DNA of 64,000 nucleotides from Clostridium sp. UBA4548 (GTDB taxonomy: Bacteria; Bacillota; Clostridia; Clostridiales; Clostridiaceae): positions 1-64,000 of the forward strand of contig NZ_DGLI01000028.1 in NCBI RefSeq assembly GCF_002387895.1. The letters are read 5' to 3'. Shown here one piece after another: positions 44,876 through 54,800 of the stretch (position 1 is the first letter of the stretch; every line of letters begins with the position of its first letter). The notes beneath the pieces were generated by a model, which saw only the letters and a program-made list of their open reading frames with translations, was not told the origin of the DNA and did not search any database. The translations under genes and the position numbers were made by a program.

Positions 44876-45685
44876 TTACTCACTCATAATATTTGTTAAG
44901 AAAGACTTCCTATGTATTTCAGTTATTCCATAGGTTTTAATAGCGTCTATATGATCTTTACTTCCATAGCCCACGTTACTCTCAAAACCATATTGAGGAT
45001 AACTCTTACCATATTCCTTCATAAGATTATCTCTATAAACCTTGGCTAGGATTGAAGCACATGCAATAGATGCACTTTTAGTGTCTCCCTTTATTACAAA
45101 CTCATTTTTAATATTAAAATTCTTTATAGGATATCCATCAGATAATACTAGCTCTGGCTTAACTTCAAGCTTTCCAATTGACATTTTAAATATTTCATTA
45201 TTGCAAAAACCTATTCCTCTTGTATCAATAATCTTATTATCAAGAACTGCAATGCTGTAAGCAACTGCTTTTTCTTTAATGATTTCACTGAGTTCCTCTC
45301 TAACCTTAGCAGAAAGTTTTTTAGAGTCATTAATATGTAGTATAAGCTCTGTAGTATTCAAATCTAATATGACTGCCGCTGAAACAATAGGCCCCGCTAG
45401 AGGACCTCTCCCTACTTCATCTACTCCTGCGACCACATTAACACCATACTTCTTATCAAACTCATAAAGATTTTTAACTCTTAAAAGTTCATTTTTATAA
45501 TTTTCTAAATGCCTTTGTAATGATTTACCAACACCATTTACATTTTTTCTTTTATCACTATTTAATTTTTCTATTAACCTTAAATAGGCATCTTCCTGAG
45601 CTTCCACTGAAGTATTAGCTATGAATTCTTTTGCTAAAGCTTTTATATCATTAAATTTCATTCCTTCTATGCTATTTAATTTCAT
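44876..45685 (-). CDS. rnhB: Ribonuclease HII
   Basis: A 269-residue enzyme that removes misincorporated ribonucleotides and RNA-DNA hybrids. The catalytic core starts GVDEVGRGPLAGP with D89 and E90; a third acid lies in LVLSDGYP and a fourth in the C-terminal half. An extra N-terminal region of about 80 residues, common in Gram-positive RNase HII, precedes it. It overlaps rbgA by 14 bp, with GAGGAA as ribosome site. Confidence 0.97.
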   Translation of the reverse strand: MKLNSIEGMKFNDIKALAKEFIANTSVEAQEDAYLRLIEKLNSDKRKNVNGVGKSLQRHLENYKNELLRVKNLYEFDKKYGVNVVAGVDEVGRGPLAGPIVSAAVILDLNTTELILHINDSKKLSAKVREELSEIIKEKAVAYSIAVLDNKIIDTRGIGFCNNEIFKMSIGKLEVKPELVLSDGYPIKNFNIKNEFVIKGDTKSASIACASILAKVYRDNLMKEYGKSYPQYGFESNVGYGSKDHIDAIKTYGITEIHRKSFLTNIMSE

Positions 45686-46559
45686 CGGGTTGTTCCTCTT
45701 TTATTTCTTCACCAAAATCAGGTCCCTCCAAGGATATTGGTCCTAGCTTTCCCCCTCTAAATTCATCTAATAGCATTACAGCAACTCTATTGTAATCAAT
45801 GTTCCCTCCTGAAATTACTGCTCCTCTTTTTCTTCCTATGTTATCCATATTATCTATAGCAGCTTCTTCAAGAGAGTTAAGCTTATATCTTTCCACTAAT
45901 CTTTTCGGATGAGTAACCTGTAATTTTTCTATTAACTTTAATGCTAATTCCTCTACATCCATTATTTCATCTTTTATAGCTCCAGTAAAAGCTAAGTTTA
46001 AACCAACTTTTTCATCTTCGAACTTTGGCCATAAAACTCCTGGAGTATCCATAAGTTCAATTCCAATTTTTGTTTTAATCCATTGTTTGCTTTTAGTAAC
46101 CCCAGGTCTATCTCCAGTTTTAGCAATATTATTTTTCGCCATCTTATTTATAAATGTAGACTTACCTACATTAGGAATTCCTACTACCATTACTCTAGTA
46201 ATTATATTTACTATTCCTTTGCTTCTCATTCTATCATGCTTTTCTTTAAGGATTTCCTCAAGAGCTGGCTTAATTTTATTTAACCCTGCTCCAGTTAAGC
46301 AATTAACAGATAAAACCTTAGTATAACTGTTAGATAGTTTTCTTACCCATAAGTTAGTTACACTATCCTCACTTAAATCACTTTTGTTTAAAAGTATTAT
46401 CCTCGGTTTATCTTTACAAACTTCTTGTATGTCTGGATTAGAACTAGAATATGCTATTCTTGCATCTCTAATTTCAATTACTGCATCCACAAGCTTCAAA
46501 TTTTCTTTTATTTCTCTACGGGTTTTGGCCATATGTCCAGGAAACCAATTTATACTCAT
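45672..46559 (-). CDS. rbgA: Ribosome biogenesis GTPase RbgA (YlqF)
   Basis: A 295-residue circularly permuted GTPase needed for late 50S assembly. Motif order is G4 (NKSD at 58-61), then G1 (GIPNVGKS at 127-134), then G3 (DTPG), the hallmark of the YlqF/YawG group. The N-terminal WFPGHMAK motif is present. It overlaps rnhB and lies after rplS, matching Bacillus. Confidence 0.97.
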   Translation of the reverse strand: MSINWFPGHMAKTRREIKENLKLVDAVIEIRDARIAYSSSNPDIQEVCKDKPRIILLNKSDLSEDSVTNLWVRKLSNSYTKVLSVNCLTGAGLNKIKPALEEILKEKHDRMRSKGIVNIITRVMVVGIPNVGKSTFINKMAKNNIAKTGDRPGVTKSKQWIKTKIGIELMDTPGVLWPKFEDEKVGLNLAFTGAIKDEIMDVEELALKLIEKLQVTHPKRLVERYKLNSLEEAAIDNMDNIGRKRGAVISGGNIDYNRVAVMLLDEFRGGKLGPISLEGPDFGEEIKEEQPDEIK

Positions 46560-46796
46560 TTATTTCATCACTCCTAGGTGTTTTATACTTTTTTATATTA
46601 TTGACTATATTTTGCTTAGATATGATTTTTTATATTATAATCCATAGAAACCATACTTAAACCTTAAGCTATTTAATAAAACTGTTCGTGAAAATATTGG
46701 CTTAATTCTTTAAATCTATGTAAACTTGTAATTTCTAAATAAGCTAATATTTTATGGTGACTATATCTGTATATTTTCTATAATTATAACTAATAA

Positions 46797-46820
46797 AAAA
46801 AGGGACTCAAGAGTCCCATT
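46797..46820 (-). terminator. Terminator after rplS
   Basis: GGGACTC, 2-nt loop, GAGTCCC, then TTTTTTTATTA on the minus strand, ending the rplS unit before rbgA. Confidence 0.92.
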
Positions 46821-46824
46821 TTTC

Positions 46825-47169
46825 TTAGATTAATTCTTTAACTTTAGCTGCCTTACCTACTCTGTTTCTTAGGTAGAATAACTTAGCTCTTCTTACTTTA
46901 CCTCTTCTCACAACTTCGATTTTCTCGATAACAGGTGAGTTTATTGGGAAAGTCTTCTCTGTTCCAACATTATAAGCAACTCTTCTTACAGTGAAAGTTT
47001 CTCTAGCTCCACCGTTTTGCTTCTTAAGAACAGTTCCTTCGAAAATCTGGATTCTTTCTTTTGTTCCTTCTTTGATTCTGATATGTACTTTTACAGAATC
47101 TCCAACATTGAATTTTGGTAAGTCATTTCTTAACTGTTCTGCTTCTATAGCTCTTATTATATCTAACAT
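46825..47169 (-). CDS. rplS: 50S ribosomal protein L19
   Basis: A 114-residue L19 located at the 30S-50S interface. The start MLDIIRAIEAEQLR and FTVRRVAYNVGTEKTFPINSP are typical. The frame has an ATG two codons upstream, only one base past AGGAGGG, so the second is used. It has its own promoter right after trmD (47249-47277), a short structured leader and a terminator, and is thus a separate unit. Confidence 0.98.
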   Translation of the reverse strand: MLDIIRAIEAEQLRNDLPKFNVGDSVKVHIRIKEGTKERIQIFEGTVLKKQNGGARETFTVRRVAYNVGTEKTFPINSPVIEKIEVVRRGKVRRAKLFYLRNRVGKAAKVKELI

Positions 47170-47205
47170 GTGCATTCCCTCCTAAATTTTTTTTGACGTT
47201 CTTAA

Positions 47206-47248
47206 TCATACTTTATGACAGAGGACCGCCCGTACTAGCACAAAGTAC
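47206..47248 (-). promoter_or_regulatory. Structured leader of rplS
   Basis: Two small hairpins lie in the 5' leader: GTACT/AGTAC (47232-47248, 7-nt loop) and TCATA/TATGA (47206-47218, 3-nt loop), with a G/C-rich GGGCGGTCC between them. L19 leaders are known in Firmicutes; whether this one belongs to that class needs covariance scoring. Confidence 0.45.
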
Positions 47249-47277
47249 ATTCTATCACAATATTTTTTCTTATGCAA
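47249..47277 (-). promoter_or_regulatory. Sigma-A promoter of rplS
   Basis: TTGCAT (47277-47272), 17-nt spacer, TAGAAT (47254-47249) on the minus strand, directly after the trmD stop codon. Confidence 0.7.
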
Positions 47278-47279
47278 TA

Positions 47280-48005
47280 TTATTTTTTTCTACTATAATA
47301 ACTCTCTAATAATTTTTTATCCTCTTTAGTTAACTGAAAACTACAAAATAAATCTTTTCTTCTTTCTTTTGTAATAACTAAAGATTGCGTTCTTCTCCAT
47401 TTTCTTATGTTTTCATGATGACCGGATAGTAAAATTTCTGGAACTTGCTCCCCCTGATATTCAACTGGCCTAGTATACTGAGGATATTCAAGTAATCCAT
47501 TGTAAAAAGATTCTTCACTAAAACTTTCTTCACTAGATAACACTCCTGGGATTAATCTACATATGCTATCAACTATAGGAATGCAAGCCATTTCTCCTCC
47601 AGTAAGAACAAAATCTCCCAAGGAAATTTCCATATCTATGTACTTATATACTCTTTCATCTATACCTTCATAATGCCCACATAAAAAAACTAATTCTTGT
47701 TCTTTACTAAGTTCTTTAGCCATTTCCTGATTAAAAGTCTGCCCTCTTGGCCCTAAGAAAATAACTTTCCCACTATTATGTTTTTTTATTTCTAATATAC
47801 TATCTACAATAGGTTGTGCCATCATCACCATACCTGCACCACCACCATAAGGGTAATCATCTACTTTTTTGTGCTTATTCAATGAAAAGTCTCTTATGTT
47901 TGTAGCCTTGATATTAATTATGTTACTCTCTTGAGCTCTTCCTATGATACTGTGGTTAAAAATCTCAAACATATCTGGAAATAATGTTAAAACATCTATC
48001 TTCAT
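47280..48005 (-). CDS. trmD: tRNA (guanine-N1)-methyltransferase TrmD
   Basis: A 241-residue SPOUT-class enzyme that methylates G37 of tRNAs reading CNN codons, preventing frameshifts. The trefoil-knot motifs GPRGQTF, CGHYEGIDERV and LGDFVLTGGE are intact. The ATG overlaps the rimM stop (ATGA), so the two are translationally coupled; a TTG three codons earlier is not needed. Confidence 0.98.
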   Translation of the reverse strand: MKIDVLTLFPDMFEIFNHSIIGRAQESNIINIKATNIRDFSLNKHKKVDDYPYGGGAGMVMMAQPIVDSILEIKKHNSGKVIFLGPRGQTFNQEMAKELSKEQELVFLCGHYEGIDERVYKYIDMEISLGDFVLTGGEMACIPIVDSICRLIPGVLSSEESFSEESFYNGLLEYPQYTRPVEYQGEQVPEILLSGHHENIRKWRRTQSLVITKERRKDLFCSFQLTKEDKKLLESYYSRKK

Positions 48006-48499
48006 TCTGACCAAACATGAACTGGTTTTATTGTAATTTTACTATTTTCTATATCCACATTAACCACTATATCTTTTAAGGCAGGAATTAATACTTCCTC
48101 TTTCCCACTACCCTTAACCCAGTATACATCATTGCTTCCAGTTTCAATTACATCATAAATCTTTCCTAATTCCTTATTCTCAGTATCTACAACAGTACAA
48201 CCAATTAAGTCTGCAATATAATAAGTATCTGCTTCAAGTGCTTTTGCAGCTTCTCTTTTGATCATAAGGTATTTGTTTCTATACCTCTCTGCCATCTCCA
48301 TTGTATCTATTCCCGCTATTTTAAGAATTACTCTATCTTTTTGTAGTTTAACAGAGGTAATTTCTCTTTCCTCTCCATCTATAAGAACTTTCCCTAAATC
48401 CCTAAAATCCTCTAAGTTATCCATAAGTGAAATAACCTTTACTTCTCCTCTAACTCCATGAGGCTTAGAAATTTGTCCTACGCTCATAAACTCTTTCAT
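48002..48499 (-). CDS. rimM: Ribosome maturation factor RimM
   Basis: A 165-residue factor that binds S19 and helps mature the 30S head. The N-terminal barrel starts VGQISKPHGVRGEVKV; the C-terminal PRC barrel contains YYIADLIGCTVV. It overlaps trmD by 4 bp. A terminator separates it from khpA, so rimM-trmD needs its own promoter in the 109-bp gap. Confidence 0.97.
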   Translation of the reverse strand: MKEFMSVGQISKPHGVRGEVKVISLMDNLEDFRDLGKVLIDGEEREITSVKLQKDRVILKIAGIDTMEMAERYRNKYLMIKREAAKALEADTYYIADLIGCTVVDTENKELGKIYDVIETGSNDVYWVKGSGKEEVLIPALKDIVVNVDIENSKITIKPVHVWSE

Positions 48500-48584
48500 A
48501 ATAAATTTCTCCTTTTTACTTGCAAATATAGGCTTGTATATAGTATAACCTAACTTACTTATCCTAAAACTTCAATATATCAAA

Positions 48585-48612
48585 ATAAGAGTTAGGTATC
48601 CCTAACTCTTAT
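48585..48612 (-). terminator. Terminator after khpA
   Basis: A 12-bp stem (ATAAGAGTTAGG and its complement) with a 4-nt loop, overlapping the khpA stop codon and followed by ATTTTG. Confidence 0.8.
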
Positions 48613-48836
48613 ATTATCTCCACAACAACTCTTTTATTTTCTTTAATAGCCGCTGCTTTAACAACAGTTCTAATAGCCTTAGCTATTCTTCCCTGTTTTC
48701 CGATTACTTTACCCATATCCTCTTGAGCAACCTTTAATTCTAAAATTATTGAATGCTCACCAGCGATTTCATTCACTTGAACAGAATCGGGATTATCAAC
48801 TAAAGATTTAGCAATAATTTCAAGTAATTCTTTCAT
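48609..48836 (-). CDS. khpA: KH-domain RNA-binding protein KhpA (YlqC)
   Basis: A 75-residue single KH domain with the core GKVIGKQGRIAKAIRTVVKAAA. KhpA pairs with KhpB in Gram-positives and affects cell division and RNA levels in streptococci; the clostridial partner is not in this window. The frame starts at a TTG inside the ribosome site, so the ATG at 48836 (8 nt after GGAGG) is used. It lies 29 bp after rpsP. Confidence 0.94.
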   Translation of the reverse strand: MKELLEIIAKSLVDNPDSVQVNEIAGEHSIILELKVAQEDMGKVIGKQGRIAKAIRTVVKAAAIKENKRVVVEII

Positions 48837-48865
48837 GGAATGCGCCTCCAATCAATTGAACTTTT

Positions 48866-49108
48866 CTATTTTATGCCTGCATTGTTGAAAAGTCTTTTAA
48901 CTGTATCTGTTGGTTGTGCACCATTTTTGATCCATTTGTTTGCTTTTTCTTCATCAATTTTTACAGTAACTGGCTCTGTAGTTGGGTTGTAATATCCAAT
49001 TTCCTCTACAAATCTTCCATCTCTTGGAGATCTAGAATCAGCTACGATAATTCTGTAGAAAGGAGCTTTTTTAGCACCCATTCTTCTTAATCTAATTTTA
49101 ACTGCCAT
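48866..49108 (-). CDS. rpsP: 30S ribosomal protein S16
   Basis: An 80-residue S16 (MAVKIRLRRMGAKKAPFYRIIVADSR) that stabilises 16S rRNA folding. GGAGGTGA precedes the ATG. It stands 37 bp after ffh and leads khpA, the standard ffh-rpsP-khpA-rimM-trmD-rplS order. Confidence 0.98.
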   Translation of the reverse strand: MAVKIRLRRMGAKKAPFYRIIVADSRSPRDGRFVEEIGYYNPTTEPVTVKIDEEKANKWIKNGAQPTDTVKRLFNNAGIK

Positions 49109-49145
49109 GTTTTTTCACCTCCTTCAAAGGGTTATGCACTTTATA

Positions 49146-50495
49146 TTAAAAAGGTAGTTTTCCAAATAAACCTTTCTTACCTGGCTTAGCCATACCTTTC
49201 ATTTGCTTCATCATCTTCTTCATACTTTCGAAATCTTTGAGTATTTTATTAACTGCTTGAATTGTGGTACCTGAACCATTAGCAATTCTTTTCTTTCTTG
49301 AGGGCGAAGATGAAATTAAGTTTGGGTTTTTCCTCTCAGCTGTTGTCATTGACTTTATTATAGCTTCAACCTTTGCCATCTCTTTTTCACTCTGAGAAAG
49401 GTCTACACCTTTAAGTTCTTTAGCATTAAACCCTGGAATCATTTCTACAATTTTTCCTAGAGGTCCTAGATTCTTCATTTGATTCATGGTCTCAAGGAAG
49501 TCCTCAAAATTGAACTCTTGGTTAAGCATTTTATTTCCTAACTCTTGAGCTTTCTTTTCATCTATAGCTGCTTGAGCTTTTTCAATAAGAGAAAGTACAT
49601 CTCCCATTCCTAGTATCCTAGAAGCCATTCTTTCTGGATGGAATACTTCAAGGTCCGTCATCTTTTCTCCCATACCAGCATATTTTATTGGCTTGCCAGT
49701 AATAGATTTAATTGAAAGAGCTGCTCCACCTCTTGTGTCACCATCAAGCTTAGTTAAAATAACACCTGTCACATCCAAAGTACTATTAAAGGTTTCTGCC
49801 ACGTTTACAGCATCTTGTCCTGTCATGGCATCTACAACTAATAAAATTTCATTTGGATTTACAGATCCTTTAATTTGCTTTAACTCATCCATAAGAACTT
49901 CATCGATATGAAGTCTTCCTGCTGTATCTATAATGACTACATTACAATTATTATCTTTTGCGTTTTCTATCCCTGCTTTTGCAATATCTACAGGGCTTAT
50001 CTTATCTCCCATAGCAAACACTGGTACATCTATAGATTTCCCTACTACTTGTAACTGCTTTATAGCTGCTGGTCTATAAATATCCCCTGCTACTAAAAGA
50101 GGTTTTTTATTGTTTTTTCTAAGGTTTAATGCAAGTTTCCCCGCCATAGTGGTTTTACCTGCACCTTGTAATCCTACAAGCATAATTACAGTTACACCAT
50201 GATTAGCAAATTCTAACTTACTTTCTGTGGTTCCCATTAAAGTTGTCAATTCATCATTAACAATTTTTATTACCTGTTGTCCTGGAGTTAAACTCTCCAT
50301 TACCTCATTACCTAGACACTTTTCGCTAACGGTTTTTACAAAGTCTTTAACAACTCTATAGTTAACATCAGCTTCTAACAGTGCAAGCTTAACTTCTCTC
50401 ATAGCTTCCTTAATGTCTTTTTCAGAAAGTTTTCCTTTGCCCTTTAATTTTTTTATGGTTTCCTGTAACTTAGAAGATAATCCTTCAAAAGCCAT
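49146..50495 (-). CDS. ffh: Signal recognition particle protein Ffh
   Basis: A 449-residue SRP GTPase that with 4.5S/scRNA binds signal sequences. The NG domain has GLQGAGKTT near 107-115, DTAGRLHID and TKLDGDTRGG; the C-terminal M domain ends in a methionine-rich helix (MKKMMKQMKGMAKPG). It lies between ylxM (10 bp) and rpsP, and its receptor ftsY is two genes upstream. Confidence 0.99.
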   Translation of the reverse strand: MAFEGLSSKLQETIKKLKGKGKLSEKDIKEAMREVKLALLEADVNYRVVKDFVKTVSEKCLGNEVMESLTPGQQVIKIVNDELTTLMGTTESKLEFANHGVTVIMLVGLQGAGKTTMAGKLALNLRKNNKKPLLVAGDIYRPAAIKQLQVVGKSIDVPVFAMGDKISPVDIAKAGIENAKDNNCNVVIIDTAGRLHIDEVLMDELKQIKGSVNPNEILLVVDAMTGQDAVNVAETFNSTLDVTGVILTKLDGDTRGGAALSIKSITGKPIKYAGMGEKMTDLEVFHPERMASRILGMGDVLSLIEKAQAAIDEKKAQELGNKMLNQEFNFEDFLETMNQMKNLGPLGKIVEMIPGFNAKELKGVDLSQSEKEMAKVEAIIKSMTTAERKNPNLISSSPSRKKRIANGSGTTIQAVNKILKDFESMKKMMKQMKGMAKPGKKGLFGKLPF

Positions 50496-50505
50496 GATAA
50501 ACCTC

Positions 50506-50853
50506 CTATATATTCTCCACGATATCTTTTACAACATCGTTGATTATTTCTTTATTTTCTTCTTTACTCAACATTTTTTCTAAATCTTTCAATCTGTGAA
50601 TAATCCTATCTTTGGAGTTTTCTATAGTTATGGCTCTTTCCATTAAGTGAAGTTTTTCTTCATATTCCATTAAAAGATTATCACATCTTTTTATTAAATC
50701 ATGAATTGCCTGTCTGCTAGCTTTTGTAATTTCTGCTATTTCTGAAAGCGATAAGTCATTATTAAAATATAAATCCATAATGTCTCTTTGCTTTTCAGTA
50801 AGCAACGGCCCATAAAAATCTAATAGCAATGATATCTCTAATCTTTTTTCCAT
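50506..50853 (-). CDS. YlxM-family helix-turn-helix protein
   Basis: A 115-residue UPF0122 protein with a sigma-factor-region-4-like helix-turn-helix (LTEKQRDIMDLYFNNDLSLSEIAEITKASRQAIHDLI). YlxM proteins are linked with the SRP pathway; the Streptococcus mutans homologue stimulates SRP GTPase activity. DNA binding is suggested by the fold but not proven. It sits 10 bp before ffh, the invariant family position. Confidence 0.93.
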   Translation of the reverse strand: MEKRLEISLLLDFYGPLLTEKQRDIMDLYFNNDLSLSEIAEITKASRQAIHDLIKRCDNLLMEYEEKLHLMERAITIENSKDRIIHRLKDLEKMLSKEENKEIINDVVKDIVENI

Positions 50854-50939
50854 ATTATCACCTAACTCACAAATGATATATTATCAGATTGAATATATGG
50901 TGTCAAGTACTTTTACTTAACACCCACATATATTTTTAA

Positions 50940-51851
50940 TTAAAATAAAGCTTCTACAAATTCTCTTGCTCTAAATTCTTGTAAATCATCAATTCCTTCT
51001 CCTACACCAATAAATTTCACTGGTATATTTAAAGTATTTTTTATAGAGATAACCACTCCTCCCTTTGCAGTTCCATCTAATTTAGTTAAAATTATGCCAT
51101 CTATAGGGCAAACTTCCATAAACTGCTTAGCTTGAATAACTGCGTTTTGGCCTGTGGTAGCGTCTAAGACTAATAATGTTTCTTTTTTAGCATCTTGAAA
51201 TTCTCTATCAATAATCCTATTTATTTTGCCTAGTTCATCCATAAGATTCTTTTTATTATGAAGTCTTCCTGCTGTATCACATATTAAAACATCTACTTTT
51301 CTAGCTTTTGCAGCTTGAACAGCATCGTATACCACCGCTGCTGGATCAGACCCTTCTTGATGTTTTACTAGATCTACCCCAGCTCTGTTACTCCATACCT
51401 CTAGCTGGTCTATAGCAGCAGCCCTAAAAGTGTCTGCTGCCGCAAGTAATACCTTATAGTTATTATTTTTTATTCGTGCTGCAATCTTTCCAATTGAAGT
51501 AGTTTTTCCTACACCATTTACTCCGATTATTAGCTTAACTTCAGGAATTTTTTCTGGAATTATAGAGTTTTCATAGTCCCCTAGAATTTCAACTATTACC
51601 TCTTTCATAGCAGGAAGAATTTCAGCAGGATCCTTTATTCTTTCAGCCTTAACCTTTGCTCTAAGTCTTTCAATAATTTCTACAGAAGTTTCCACCCCTA
51701 TGTCGCTAGTGATTAAAATCTCTTCCAGCTCCTCATATAAGTCTTCATCAATATTTACTGCTAGCTTTAGAACCTGAGTTACTGCATCATTAATACTGTC
51801 TCTAGTTTTTGAAAGTCCTGCTTTAAGTTTTTCAAAAAAACCTCCAAACAT
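50940..51851 (-). CDS. ftsY: Signal recognition particle receptor FtsY
   Basis: A 303-residue SRP receptor GTPase. The short N-terminus (GGFFEKLKAGLSKTRDSI) leads into the N domain, then the G domain with GVNGVGKTT near 110-118, DTAGRLHNK and TKLDGTAKGG. There is no large acidic A domain, typical of Gram-positives. A GTG three codons earlier overlaps AAGGAG, so the MFGG start is used. It follows smc by 36 bp. Confidence 0.98.
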   Translation of the reverse strand: MFGGFFEKLKAGLSKTRDSINDAVTQVLKLAVNIDEDLYEELEEILITSDIGVETSVEIIERLRAKVKAERIKDPAEILPAMKEVIVEILGDYENSIIPEKIPEVKLIIGVNGVGKTTSIGKIAARIKNNNYKVLLAAADTFRAAAIDQLEVWSNRAGVDLVKHQEGSDPAAVVYDAVQAAKARKVDVLICDTAGRLHNKKNLMDELGKINRIIDREFQDAKKETLLVLDATTGQNAVIQAKQFMEVCPIDGIILTKLDGTAKGGVVISIKNTLNIPVKFIGVGEGIDDLQEFRAREFVEALF

Positions 51852-51887
51852 ACACTTCACTCCTTTATAGTAAAATAATAAAACTTC

Positions 51888-54800
51888 TTATCTTGTTAAA
51901 TTTACAGAAACCACCTTGGATACACCCTTCTCCTCCATAGTAACCCCATAAAGCATATCACTAGCTTCCATAGTTCCCTTTCTATGGGTTATAACAATAA
52001 ACTGTATATTCTTAGAAAACTTTCTTAAAAACTCAGCATATCTTATTACATTGGCATCATCAAGAGCAGCTTCAATTTCGTCTAGTATACAAAATGGAGT
52101 TGGTTTCATTTTAAGTATAGCAAATAACAAGGCTATAGCGGACAATACCTTTTCTCCTCCAGACATTAAGTTAATGTTTTGTAGTTTTTTCCCTGGAGGT
52201 TCCACGTTTATTTCAATCTTCGAGGTCAATTCGTCTCCATCCTGAAGGATTAAATCTGCTCTCCCGCCTTTAAATAGTTCTCTGAAGGTTTGTTCAAAGT
52301 TAACTCTAAGTTTTTCAAAGTTATCTCTAAATACCACTTTCATCTTCTCAGTCATTTCACAAATAACCTTTATAAGTTCTTCCTTAGCATTTACTAAATC
52401 TTCTCTTTGATTACTCATAAATATAAACTTTTCTTTTACTTCCTTAAATTCCTCAATAGCCCCTACATTTACTACTCCTAGGCTTGAAATCTCTCTTTTT
52501 AAATTTAGTACTTTTTCCTTAAGCATAGATATATTAACAATATGTTCCTTATACTTTAAAGCCTCTGCATAAGTAAGTTCATACTCTTCATTTAATTTTT
52601 CTAATAATCCTTGTTCTTCAGTTTCAATTTTAACTAAGGACACTTGATGTCTATGATATTCTTTTTCAATCTTTTCAAACTCTAAGGTCAAAGTTTCAAT
52701 TTGAGAATTAACTAAGTTTATCTGGTCCTTAAACTTTATTCTTTCAATTTCATTATCTTTAAACTTAAGTTCTAAAGACTCTAATTCCTCCATAAGAACT
52801 TTTACTTTTTCATTGTTCTCTTCTAAACTTTTAAAATAAATTTCTTTGGTTTTATCATAGTTTTTAACTTCACTTCTTAATTCTTCAATCTTTTGATTAT
52901 ATCCTACTATATCCGTTTTTAGTCTTTGAATCTCTAAAAACTTATTATTTATACTTTCATCAATTTGTGCTCTTTTTATCTTAAGATCAGTTAAATTATT
53001 TTTTATACTATCTATAATATCTAAACCTTGCTTTACTTCCTTATTTAGCAGCTCGTAGTTGCTTTCTATGGTTATTAATTCATCTTCTATTTCAATTAAT
53101 TCTTTACCATAGTCATCTACGCTTAACTCCAAGGCTACTAACTTCTCCATAATGCTATTTAATTCTACTGTGGACTTTTCTAAACTTTTAGTAAGCTTTA
53201 AGGTATCTTCAGTTATAGAATTAATTTTCCCTTGAATTTTGGTAACCTCGATACTTTCAAAATGTATCTCATCTCTTAGATTTAAGTTTCTTTCATCAAG
53301 GGTTTTTATCCCTTCATTATAAGTTCTAACTTCCTCGCTTAATACTACTATTTCCTGATTATTTTCCTTTACCTTTACTGTTAATACTTCAATTTCTCTT
53401 TTTCTTCCTATGATGCTAGCTGTTTTAGAATATATGCTTCCTCCAGTCAATGCTCCTCCAGGATTAATTATTTCTCCATCTAAGGTTACAATTTTATGCT
53501 TATAGCCTGTAGCTTTTGCAATTTGCAGTGCCTGATCCATGTTATTACAAATAATGGTCTTCCCTAATACATAATCCATTACCCCTTTAAACTTATCTTC
53601 AAATTCTATAAGTTCACTAGCAATCCCTATGTATCCATCTTTATTCTTTATACTCTGTTCCACTTGAAGAACTCTTCCTCTTACAATATTCATTGGGAGA
53701 AAAGTAGCTCTACCAAGGTTACGACTCTTAAGATAATTAATTAATTCTTTTGCACTTTCTTCTTCTTCTGTAATCACATTTGAAATTGCTCCACCTATGG
53801 CAATCTCTATTGCAGTCTCAAACTTTTGATTAACCTTAATGATTTCACCTAAAACATAACAGTTCCCTTTTATATTTTTCACTGTTCCATTACTTAGATG
53901 TTGCATTAAATTCTTTACGGACTTATTATATCCCTCATATTGATTTTCAAGACTTATTAATGCATTTAAGTTTGCTTCATGTTTATTAGTTTGCATAGTT
54001 ATTTCTTTTAACTTCTTTTCACTTAAGGTTAAACTATGTTTCAATCTGCCAATATTTTTTTTATTTTCTTTTACTTCTTCCTCAAAAGCTGAAATCTTTT
54101 CTTGAGATCTTTCAACCTCATCAATTAATGAGGTCTTAGTTCCATTATTTATTATGATAGAACTATTGTAGCTTTCCACATTAATTTTTAAATTTTCTAA
54201 GGTCTCTTTTGCTACCTCCATATTATTGTTAGCAACATTAATATTATTGCTTTGGGCGTTTTTCCCCTCCAACAACTTCACTTTTTTCTCTTCTAGACCT
54301 TTCAAATTTGATGACTCAGTAGAAATAGATTGGTTTATCTTATTTATTTCTTCTTCTTTCATAAAAATTTCATTATTAATGTTCTTTTGTTGCTCTTTCA
54401 AGGTATAAAGCTGTAATTCTAATTCATCTATCTTTTCATTTTCTTTTTCTATTCTATTTGAAAAATCTTCAATCTCATTTTGCACTCTTAATATATTGTT
54501 ATCTATGCCTTGAATTCTTTCACTCATAAGATTAATCTCTGACAATATATTTTGATGCTTTCCCTTATTATCATAATAAAGTTGTTTATCCTGTGAAACC
54601 TTATTATCAAACTCTTCAAGTTCGGTATTCCATTTATGTAGTTCTTTTTTTAGAGTTTCTTTTTCCCTTAAACCACTTTCTAAGGCAATAGTAGCATTTT
54701 TTATTTTTATATTTAAATCACTTATATTGCTTTTAGTTTTTTCGATGAAGTCTATTATTATATTTATTTCATTTACTTTTAATTCTTCAGACAGCTTTAA

